This document shows, piece by piece, positions 53,985 through 61,745 of a stretch of 64,000 bases of DNA; position 1 is the first letter of the stretch, and each line of letters starts with the position of its first letter. The position numbers and the translations under genes are program-made. This DNA is from Alkalihalobacillus alcalophilus ATCC 27647 = CGMCC 1.3604 (GTDB lineage Bacteria; Bacillota; Bacilli; Bacillales; Bacillaceae_D). The notes under the pieces were generated by a model, which saw only the letters and a list, made by a program, of their open reading frames with translations, did no database searches and was not told where the DNA came from. The stretch lies in the NCBI RefSeq assembly GCF_000292245.2, contig NZ_ALPT02000015.1, positions 1 through 64,000 on the forward strand, read 5' to 3'.

Positions 53985-54251
53985 ACAATAAAAAAAGCAA
54001 CTTAAAGGAAAATACCTTCACGTTGCTTGTCATACATAGCCGTACCACACTGCTCCCTTTATCCACGTGAGATAGTTCTCCACATAACCTTGGGTTTAGT
54101 TATGTGACAGCCTTATGCCTCTTAAACATAAGTCCAGCATAAAAGAAAATGAGTTCCTTTTACACTTCGGCGAATTCCCCTTTTAAGTCTCTTCCTCAGA
54201 CCTCATTGTCCTCCGAAACTCTACTATTGGTTTTCGCGCCTCTACCATCAC
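53985..54251 (-). promoter_or_regulatory. Lysine riboswitch (L-box) with terminator
   Basis: Minus-strand leader of lysC. P1 is GTGATGGTAG/CTATCTCAC (54065-54251). The core shows the L-box pieces GGTAGAGGCGCGA, AATAGTAGAG, GGGGAATTCGCCGAAGT, ATGCTGGACTTATG and GGCTGTCACATAAC. A terminator (AAGCAAC...GTTGCTT then seven T) lies at about 53990-54027. Lysine binding should stop transcription before lysC. Confidence 0.93.
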
Positions 54252-54327
54252 TCCTTAATAAAGAAGTATGGCTTATTTAATTAGTTAAAAGTGTAGCAAA
54301 TTTCTATCGCTTTAGCAAGGTCAAAAT

Positions 54328-56117
54328 TTAGCTTTCTTTTGAATTTTCTTTTTCATGTAAAGCTTGATAAATACTTTCGGCGACACCTTGTGGAATTCCA
54401 CTTAATGCTAACTCCTCCACTGTTGCTTCCTTCATTTTTTTGAGTGATCCAAAATGTTTTAAAAGCTTGTTTTTTCGTTTCTCACCAACTCCAGGAATAT
54501 CATCTAGCACGGATTGAAAAAACGATTTCGAACGGGTTTGGCGATGGAAACTTAAAGCAAAACGATGAACTTCATCTTGAATTCGTTGCAAAAGGTAAAA
54601 TTCATGACTATCTCTTTTTAATGGCACAATTGTTGGAGGATCGCCGATTAGCAATTGGGAAGTACGATGCTTTTCATCCTTCGCAAGCCCACATACAGGA
54701 ATAGTCAAATTAAGCTCATTTTCCAATACATCTTGAGCGGCTGCAATATGACCTCGTCCTCCATCAATGACAATCAAATCAGGAAACGGAAGCTTTTCAC
54801 GGAGCAAGCGTAAATACCTTCTCCTCACGACTTCACGCATAGAAGCATAATCATCTGGTCCAACAACGGTTTTGATTTTATATTTGCGATAATCTTTCCG
54901 ACTCGGTTTCCCATCAACAAATGACACCATCGCTGAAACGGGATCTGTTCCTTGAATATTGGAATTATCAAAGGCTTCAATTCGATACGGAGGTTTAATT
55001 TGTAACGCTTGTCCTAAACGTTCCACTGCTTTAACGGTACGTTCCTCATCACGCTCAATTAAAGCAAACTTATCTTTTAAAGAAGCTTTTGCATTTTCAC
55101 TTGCTAGTTCAAGTAAGTCTTTCTTTTTCCTTTTTTCGGTACACTCACTCTCACTTCTAAAAAAGTCTCAAGAAGCTCTGCATCAATAATATCAGGTACA
55201 AGAATCTCCTTTGGTTTAATATGCTCTTTTTTACTATAAAACTGTGCAATGAATGTCAGAATATCTTCTGGTGCGTCTTTATAGAAGGGGAAAATCGAGA
55301 CATCACGTTCAATCAACTTCCCTTGACGTACGAAGAAAACTTGAACACACATCCAACCTTTATCATAGGAAAAGCCAAACACATCACGATCAACGCGGTC
55401 ATTGATCGTCATTTTTTGTTTCTCCATTACCGTTTCCATATAAGCAAGTGTATCGCGTAACTCCTTCGCCCGTTCAAAGTTTAATTCTTCTGAAGCCTGC
55501 ATCATCTTCTCCGTAATTTGTTGTTTTACTTCATCATGACCAGAACGAAGGAATTTAGTAATATTTTGGACGAGCTCTTGGTTCGTTTCTTTTGCTACAT
55601 CGTACACACAAGGTGCTAAACACTGACCAATATGATAATAAAGGCAGACTTTATCAGGTAACGTCCGACATTTTCTTAACGGGTACAAACGATCAAGCAT
55701 TTTTTTTGTTTCATTAGCAGCTCCTGCATTCGGATAAGGGCCAAAATATTTCCCCCCATCCTTTTTAACTTGCCGTGTAGTAATAAGACGAGGATGCTCC
55801 TCATTTGTAATTTTTAAATAGGGATAAGATTTATCATCCTTCAGCATGACATTGTATTTAGGATCATGCTTTTTAATTAAATTCAATTCTAAAATCAAGG
55901 CCTCAATGTTTGATGAGGTCACAATATATTCAAAATCAGTAATCTCACTAACAAGCCGCTGTGTTTTTCCATCATGCGAACCAGTAAAATAAGATCGAAC
56001 TCGATTTTTGAGCACTTTTGCTTTACCAACATAAATGATCGTCCCTTGCTCGTCTTTCATCAGATAACAGCCAGGCTGATCAGGTAGAATTGCTAGCTTC
56101 TCTTTTAATTGGCTCAT
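54328..56117 (-). pseudogene. uvrC: UvrC excinuclease subunit, interrupted by a one-base frameshift
   Basis: UvrC makes both incisions in nucleotide excision repair. From 56117 the frame gives the GIY-YIG domain (GCYLMKDEQGTIIYVGKAK) and the UVR motif (TEKMMQASEELNFERAKELRD). It then hits a stop at 55104 after VPKKGKRKTYLN. The -1 frame continues with KDLLELASENAKASLKDKFALI, the RNase H-like domain (RIEAFDNSNIQGTDPVSAM) and the HhH end to 54328. Restoring one A in GGAAAAAG near 55128 (A5 to A6) reunites the gene. It may be a real mutation or a homopolymer read error. Confidence 0.9.
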
Positions 56118-56216
56118 ATCCTTCTCCCACTTTCTAATGACTATTCCTTTTAGTTTACCATGTCTTTCAAGGATTTGCTTTGATTTGAGAATGGGACAAT
56201 TGAACTTATAAACAGC

Positions 56217-56246
56217 AAAAAACCCCACATCAAAAAATGCGGGGCT
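56217..56246 (-). terminator. Terminator after trxA
   Basis: AGCCCCGCAT/ATGTGGGGTT stem followed by six T on the minus strand. Confidence 0.85.
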
Positions 56247-56261
56247 AACAACACCTTTTGA

Positions 56262-56576
56262 TTATAGGTGCTTGTTGATTAACTCTGCTAGAGCTTCTTT
56301 TGGTTGGAAACCAACTGTTTGGTCTACTACTTCACCGTCTTTAAATACGAGTAAAGTTGGGATGCTCATGACGCTATACTTACCAGCTGTTTCTTGGTTT
56401 TCATCCACATCTAATTTCACAATTTTTGCTGTATCGCCGATTTCAGCATCTAATTCTTCAAGTACTGGTGCAATCATTTTACAAGGTCCACACCATGGTG
56501 CCCAGAAATCCACTAAAACGACACCTTCACTTGTTTCATTTGCAAACGTTTGATCCGTTACATTAACAATAGCCAT
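56262..56576 (-). CDS. trxA: Thioredoxin
   Basis: General protein disulfide reductase of 104 residues with the active site FWAPWCGPCKMIAP and the cis-proline in MSIPTLLVFKDG. The position between etfA and uvrC matches B. subtilis. Own terminator. Confidence 0.97.
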   Translation of the reverse strand: MAIVNVTDQTFANETSEGVVLVDFWAPWCGPCKMIAPVLEELDAEIGDTAKIVKLDVDENQETAGKYSVMSIPTLLVFKDGEVVDQTVGFQPKEALAELINKHL

Positions 56577-56715
56577 TTTATATAGCCTCCTTCATTTCAA
56601 AACAAATTCTTTTTACATGATGATTATAACATTAACAATTAGCATGTGGCGAATGAGATGCTTACTTTTTTATTTTAACCTTTCTCTCCACAAATTATGT
56701 TACCTTTTGCTTCCC

Positions 56716-57699
56716 TTACCGAGTTAATATCTCTTTAAATGCTTTTGTTAACAAAGGCACAACTTCAAATAAATCTCCAACGATTCCATAATCAGCTATT
56801 TCAAAAATAGGGGCATCAGGATCTTTATTGATGGCAACGATTGTTTTAGACTGCGACATGCCGGCTAAATGTTGAATCGCTCCAGAAATTCCGACCGCAA
56901 AATAAATCGTTGGTGTTACAATCTTTCCTGTTTGACCAATTTGTAAGCCGTAATCGCAATAACCAGCATCACAAGCAGCACGAGAAGCTCCAACTGCTCC
57001 TCCTAAAAGGGTAGCGAGCTCTTTTAAGGGGGCAAAACCCTCGACACTTTTTACCCCTCTTCCTCCCGCGACGACAATTTTTGCTGCACTTAAATCTACT
57101 TGTCCGCTCATCTTTTCTGCTGTCTCTTTCACAACCGTGCGTAGTTCTTTTATATCCACTTTTAGATCAACAATATTCGTACACCTATTTTTTTTCAGCG
57201 GTTGATGTTGTTTGATAAAATTATTCGGTCGAATTGTTAAAAAGGAAGGCATAGTGGAGACACTCTTTTTTTCAAATGCTTTTCCAGAATAAATCGGTCG
57301 TATAAATAGCGTCTGCTGTTCATCTTGTTCAAACGAGGTAATATCAGATATAAGTCCTGCACCGAGTTTCATCGCAACACGCGGTGACAAATCTTTTCCG
57401 AGTGCCGTATGCCCCATAATCACTGTACAAGGCTTCTCCACCTCAATAATTTGTAACAGTGCTTGGCGATACGCGTCAGTAGTATATTCCTTTAAATGAG
57501 GATGAGACACATGAACAACTTTCGTGGCTCCATGTTCAAATAGCTCTTTTGATAAACCGCTTACATCGGAACCTAAAAGGGCAGCCGTTACTTCTCCTCC
57601 TTGCTTCATTAATTGATTAGCAAACGCTAAAGCCTCAAAACTCACTTCACGTATCGTTCCATTTCTTACCTCTACAAGAACTAATGGCTTATTAACCAT
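56716..57699 (-). CDS. etfA: Electron transfer flavoprotein alpha subunit
   Basis: With EtfB it carries electrons from acyl-CoA dehydrogenases. The 327 residues end with the FAD-binding domain (VVAGGRGVKSVEGF, GASRAACDAGYCDYGLQIGQTGKIVTP, GISGAIQHLAGM, INKDPDAPIF). It lies 12 bp after etfB. The N-terminal domain is less conserved. Confidence 0.95.
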   Translation of the reverse strand: MVNKPLVLVEVRNGTIREVSFEALAFANQLMKQGGEVTAALLGSDVSGLSKELFEHGATKVVHVSHPHLKEYTTDAYRQALLQIIEVEKPCTVIMGHTALGKDLSPRVAMKLGAGLISDITSFEQDEQQTLFIRPIYSGKAFEKKSVSTMPSFLTIRPNNFIKQHQPLKKNRCTNIVDLKVDIKELRTVVKETAEKMSGQVDLSAAKIVVAGGRGVKSVEGFAPLKELATLLGGAVGASRAACDAGYCDYGLQIGQTGKIVTPTIYFAVGISGAIQHLAGMSQSKTIVAINKDPDAPIFEIADYGIVGDLFEVVPLLTKAFKEILTR

Positions 57700-57711
57700 A
57701 AAAAGCCCCCC

Positions 57712-58482
57712 CTAAACCTGCTTCACCATATTACCTATCCATTTCACTAACTGTCTAACTTGGTCTTCCGTTTTCCCTTCTAACACCTTTCCTTTTCCCC
57801 TTGGTGTTAGCGTATATTGGAGATGTGTTTTCGTTCTTGCTTCCACCACTTCTACATCTAATGACAAGTCATCAAGTGTAACTTCTTCAATCACTTTCTT
57901 TTTTGCCTTCATAATTCCCGGTAAGGTTGGGTATTTTGGTTCATTCAATCCTTGTTGAGCTGTGACTAAAATAGGCAATTCACTCACCAACGTGACTTCA
58001 TCCCCTTCCACATCTCGAACGACAGTTACCATCCCTTTATCTATCGTTAGCGCTATAATAGCCGTAGCTTGGTGGAGACCTAATTGTTCCGCTAACCTTG
58101 GTCCAACCTGCCCAGTTCCTTGGTCAACTGTCATATTGCCACCTATAATTAAATCTGCTTTTTTATCTGCTAAATAAGCAGCTAATAAAGTCGCTGTAGA
58201 ATGAGCATCCACTTCTACTATTTCTTCTGCCCTTATAAGAACAGCATGATCGGCTCCCATCGCTAAAGCGGTCCTTAGTTGTGTTTTGCACCCCTCTTGA
58301 CCTACCGTGACGACAGTAACCTCCCCACCGTGTTTACCTTTTTGTATTAAAGCTTCCTCAATCGCATATTCATCATATGGGTTCATGATCATTTTCCCTT
58401 CATCATATACAACCTTTCCATCTACAGCTTGAACCCTTTCCTCCGTATCAAAAGTTGATTTTAATAAAACGAAAATTCTCAT
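57712..58482 (-). CDS. etfB: Electron transfer flavoprotein beta subunit
   Basis: The 256 residues bind AMP and dock acyl-CoA dehydrogenases. Signatures: MNPYDEYAIEEAL, GADHAVLI, and the family site LIIGGNMTVDQGTGQVGPRLAEQLG. In B. subtilis fadR and fadB lie between lcfA and etfB; here only 216 bp without a gene separates them. Confidence 0.96.
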   Translation of the reverse strand: MRIFVLLKSTFDTEERVQAVDGKVVYDEGKMIMNPYDEYAIEEALIQKGKHGGEVTVVTVGQEGCKTQLRTALAMGADHAVLIRAEEIVEVDAHSTATLLAAYLADKKADLIIGGNMTVDQGTGQVGPRLAEQLGLHQATAIIALTIDKGMVTVVRDVEGDEVTLVSELPILVTAQQGLNEPKYPTLPGIMKAKKKVIEEVTLDDLSLDVEVVEARTKTHLQYTLTPRGKGKVLEGKTEDQVRQLVKWIGNMVKQV

Positions 58483-58682
58483 GATTATCCCCCTATTGAC
58501 ATACCGTCTTATTTATGAATATTCAGTTATTTATCATTTATGAATCTACTTTATAAGTTAAGAAAACTCAGCCATTAACAAATGAAAGTCGGGGCAAAGA
58601 CGCGAGTTGCACTTATCCATATATCTATCCATTTCTCCTTCCTAGCTCAGCCTCACATAGAGACAACAAATTAATTTTCATA

Positions 58683-58714
58683 AAAAGAAACAGGAAGATC
58701 ACGCCTCCCTGTTT
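58683..58714 (-). terminator. Terminator overlapping the lcfA stop
   Basis: AAACAGG/CCTGTTT stem around the lcfA stop codon, followed by CTTTTT on the minus strand. It separates lcfA from etfBA. Confidence 0.65.
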
Positions 58715-60408
58715 GCCTCAACTTTCTCTTTCTCCATTTTGTTCTGTTCTTCTTCAATAAGTACGCGACGAAGAACTTTACCAATCAAAGTCTTCGGTAA
58801 CTCATCTCTAAACTCATAAATACGAGGAACCTTGTAAGCGGCAAGATGTTTTCGACAATGTTCATCTAATTCCTTCTCGGTTGGATTATACCCGTCCTTT
58901 TTAACGACAAACGCCTTCACCGTTTCGCCACGGTACTCATCCGCCACACCGATAATCGCCACATCTCCTACTGCCTCGTGTTCAAATAAGACCTCTTCAA
59001 TTTCACGTGGATAAATATTAAAACCACCAGCAATAATCATATCCTTTTTCCGATCAACGATATAAAAGAATCCTTCTTCATCCATATAACCCATATCCCC
59101 AGTTAAAAGCCAATCACCTAAGAATGTCTTTTCAGTTTCTACAGGATGATTCCAATACCCTTTCATCACTTGTGGACCTCGTACGGCGACTTCCCCGACT
59201 TCCTTTACATCTGCTTGCTCCCCATCAGGTTTAATAATCGCTACCTCTGTATCAGGCCAAGGCACCCCAATACTTCCACTTTTTCTCTTACCCCAAATAA
59301 GATTGGCTAATGCAACAGGTGCTGTTTCGGTCAATCCATAGCCTTCAACTAATTTTCCACCGGTTACTTTTTCAAATTTTTCTTGTGTATCAAGTGGTAA
59401 GGCTGCGGCTCCACTTATACAAGCCTTTATCGATGATAAATCATAGTTATCTTTTGTTGGATCAAGCAAAATAGCTCGGTACATAGTAGGAGCCCCTGGG
59501 AAGAGGGTGACCTTTTGTTTATCAATTGTTTTTAAAACATCCTTGACATTAAACCTTGGCAAAAGAACACTTGTAAAGCCATTCATAACAGCTAAATTCA
59601 TGACAACGGTCATCCCATAGACATGGAAGAATGGTAGGGCCGCAAGCATTTTTTCTTTTCCTTCTTCCACATTATAAATCCAGCTCTTACATTGGAATGT
59701 ATTTACGTATAAATTACGATGGGTTAACATTACCCCTTTTGCTAGCCCGGTTGTCCCACCTGTGTATTGAATAAGGGCTAAGTCTTCAGCCGGATTAAGC
59801 GTCACGTCAACCTTATTCTCACTTCCAGCTTTTAACCATGGAAGAAACTCCAACGTTTGCTCATCGTACTCAATACTTGTTAAAGTAGGATTCTGTTTTT
59901 TCTGGACAAATGGGTAAAGTAAGTTTTTAGGGAACGGTAGATAATCCTTTATTCCTGTTACAATTACATGTTCCAAAGATGTTCTGGAGCGAACCTTTTG
60001 AACCCTTGGAAACACGAGATCCAAACAAATCATTACCTTTGCACCAGAGTCGGTCATTTGATGCTCCAATTCTCTTTCCACATACAATGGATTCGTCTGG
60101 ACGACAATGGCACCTGCCATTAAGGCACCATAATAACTAATCATCGATTGAGGACAATTCGCGAGCATTATTGCAACACGGTCACCTTTTTTTACCCCTA
60201 ATGAGATTAATTGATTAGCACATTTCTTTGCTTGTACATGAAGCTCTTCAAAAGTTAATTTTTTACCGAGAAAATGAATGGCCTCCGTATTTGGAAACTT
60301 TGTTGCCGTTCTTTCTAAACACTCGTGCAATGAAATGTTTTCATACTCTAGTGTTTTAGGTACTTCTTCTGGATATTGAGCAAGCCAACGTTTATCAGTC
60401 GTAAGCAT
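58699..60408 (-). CDS. lcfA: Long-chain fatty acid-CoA ligase
   Basis: Activates fatty acids with ATP and CoA for beta-oxidation. The 569 residues show the AMP-binding motif YTGGTTGLAKGVMLTH, the A5 motif VEGYGLTETAP, the hinge and A8 region GDMGYMDEEGFFYIVDRKKD and the catalytic lysine in LPKTLIGKVLRR. The ATG follows AAAGGAGGACGAA. A cre site lies 50 bases upstream. Confidence 0.96.
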   Translation of the reverse strand: MLTTDKRWLAQYPEEVPKTLEYENISLHECLERTATKFPNTEAIHFLGKKLTFEELHVQAKKCANQLISLGVKKGDRVAIMLANCPQSMISYYGALMAGAIVVQTNPLYVERELEHQMTDSGAKVMICLDLVFPRVQKVRSRTSLEHVIVTGIKDYLPFPKNLLYPFVQKKQNPTLTSIEYDEQTLEFLPWLKAGSENKVDVTLNPAEDLALIQYTGGTTGLAKGVMLTHRNLYVNTFQCKSWIYNVEEGKEKMLAALPFFHVYGMTVVMNLAVMNGFTSVLLPRFNVKDVLKTIDKQKVTLFPGAPTMYRAILLDPTKDNYDLSSIKACISGAAALPLDTQEKFEKVTGGKLVEGYGLTETAPVALANLIWGKRKSGSIGVPWPDTEVAIIKPDGEQADVKEVGEVAVRGPQVMKGYWNHPVETEKTFLGDWLLTGDMGYMDEEGFFYIVDRKKDMIIAGGFNIYPREIEEVLFEHEAVGDVAIIGVADEYRGETVKAFVVKKDGYNPTEKELDEHCRKHLAAYKVPRIYEFRDELPKTLIGKVLRRVLIEEEQNKMEKEKVEANREA

Positions 60409-60457
60409 TTCGTCCTCCTTTCAAAGATCATAACAAAGTCGTTCTATATCTATTTTA

Positions 60458-60473
60458 TTGCAAACGCTTTCAG
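60458..60473. promoter_or_regulatory. cre site (CcpA) upstream of lcfA
   Basis: TTGCAAACGCTTTCAG fits the cre consensus WTGNAARCGNWWNCAW at 15 of 16 positions and ends 50 bases before the lcfA start. Glucose repression of fatty acid degradation through CcpA is established in bacilli. Confidence 0.7.
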
Positions 60474-60744
60474 AAATGAATAACTTAAATGAACTTTTCT
60501 GAATTTTCGTTCGACAACAATAGACAGACCATTCTGTCATATGACAAAATACGACAAAATCCATCCGTTTTTCTCACGATTCTACATATTATGTGTTCGA
60601 TTTATTATATTCTTGCATGCTTCGACATTTACTAAAACGAGAGCCATCATTAAATAAAAAGAGACTATTATAAAGTGAGCGATAGGCAGGAGCGAGAGAA
60701 ATGGGAGCGATGCACGCGTTGGTGAGCGTACAACTGGCTAGATA

Positions 60745-60830
60745 AACGATTTGCTGGCTTCATTGACGGGTTTTGATTCCCTTTATGGCTTTTCGCAACT
60801 GGCTTTGGGCTTCATTGGGTCCTTTTTCAA
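60745..60830. repeat. Short 52-bp-period repeat
   Basis: ggcttcattgacgggttttgattccctttatgg and the following gggcttcattgggtcc place cattg at 60761 and 60813, 52 bases apart. The words match the repeat at 43009-43216 (ttgattccctttgcgg, gcttcattgac). Confidence 0.55.
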
Positions 60831-60891
60831 CAAGTCACAGGCACTTGTCGAATCTTAAGTCCGCTACGTTCTATTTTCTATCCAGAAAAGC

Positions 60892-60958
60892 AAAAAAATC
60901 GCTCTTTCTTTTAGAATGGAGTTACCATACCACATTCCAAAAAGAGGGGCGATTTTTA
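60892..60958. terminator. Long inverted repeat
   Basis: aaaaaaatcgctctttctttt-agaatg pairs with cattcc-aaaaagaggggcgatttttat around a 14-base loop. It may be a bidirectional terminator or a tiny mobile palindrome. The rest of 60409-61137 shows no gene. Confidence 0.5.
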
Positions 60959-61137
60959 TAAAAAGACTACTTTCCAAGATTATTACAGGAACCTACTCTA
61001 TCTCCCTAAAACGTACAGACTGACAAAAACTAAAAACGAGACTTCAAGATTTATGAATGTGATTACCTAGCTAACCTCATTTAAAAATACGTCGGCTTCT
61101 TCTAATGAAAGGCTTTTTTAGATTAGTTCCTTTTAGA

Positions 61138-61221
61138 TTAGGCAATAAAAAAGAGGTAGATAAAACCAGCAATAAAAAAGAGAACACAACAGCCAATTAA
61201 AATTTTAATTAAATTTTCCAC
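61138..61221 (-). CDS. 27-residue single-pass membrane peptide
   Basis: A GTG start eight bases after AAGGTAAGGAG gives a peptide with a short charged start (MENLIKIL) and then one hydrophobic helix, IGCCVLFFIAGFIYLFFIA, to the C-terminus. It is downstream of yshE by about 95 bases. Function unknown. The ribosome site and clean hydrophobic pattern support it, but at this length chance is possible. Confidence 0.45.
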   Translation of the reverse strand: MENLIKILIGCCVLFFIAGFIYLFFIA

Positions 61222-61316
61222 AATACAAACTCCTTACCTTTCCCCAACCAGCAGTAGAGTACCTTTTGAGCATTACCCTACTGACTTATCAAAGTTCTAA
61301 TTCATTCTGCTCTACA

Positions 61317-61730
61317 TTATAACGCTATGATACTAGCTCCAACAACATAAGAGATACCAACTGACAAAATAAACGAAATTAAGCCAACTGCTTTGTTATT
61401 ATTAGCAAGTTCTTCATCAACTTTAAAACTAGGACTTAAAAATTCAAAGATGAAATAACTGATTAGCATTAAGACAAATCCGAGTACACTCCAACCGAGC
61501 ATTGTGAGAATACGGTCAGATTGTTCGATCGAATGACGAAAAATATTAGCGACACCAAAGATTTTTCCAGCCGTTGCTAAAGCGACAGCGACATTTCCTC
61601 TTTTTAGCTCTTCCCAATTGCTATAAGACGTAACTAATTCAAAAATAGATAAAAAGACGATAAGAGCAAGCATCGCAATACTATAGTAGGCCACTGTCAT
61701 CATAATTTCATTTTCTAAAAATAAATCCAT
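61317..61730 (-). CDS. yshE: YshE-like membrane protein (DUF350)
   Basis: A 137-residue protein with four membrane segments (about residues 12-32, 45-60, 73-93, 113-134). The duplicated hairpin pattern with AVALATAGKIFGVANIFRHS and NNKAVGLISFILSVGISYVVGASII is typical of DUF350. It follows mutS2 by 15 bp, as yshE does in B. subtilis. Function unknown. Confidence 0.9.
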   Translation of the reverse strand: MDLFLENEIMMTVAYYSIAMLALIVFLSIFELVTSYSNWEELKRGNVAVALATAGKIFGVANIFRHSIEQSDRILTMLGWSVLGFVLMLISYFIFEFLSPSFKVDEELANNNKAVGLISFILSVGISYVVGASIIAL

Positions 61731-61745
61731 TATGCCACTCCTTAC

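Noticed and set aside
55104..55140. Programmed -1 frameshift in uvrC
   Set aside because: The A-run is not in a good slippery-site register (A AAA AGA) and no stimulatory structure was seen; a simple one-base loss explains it better.
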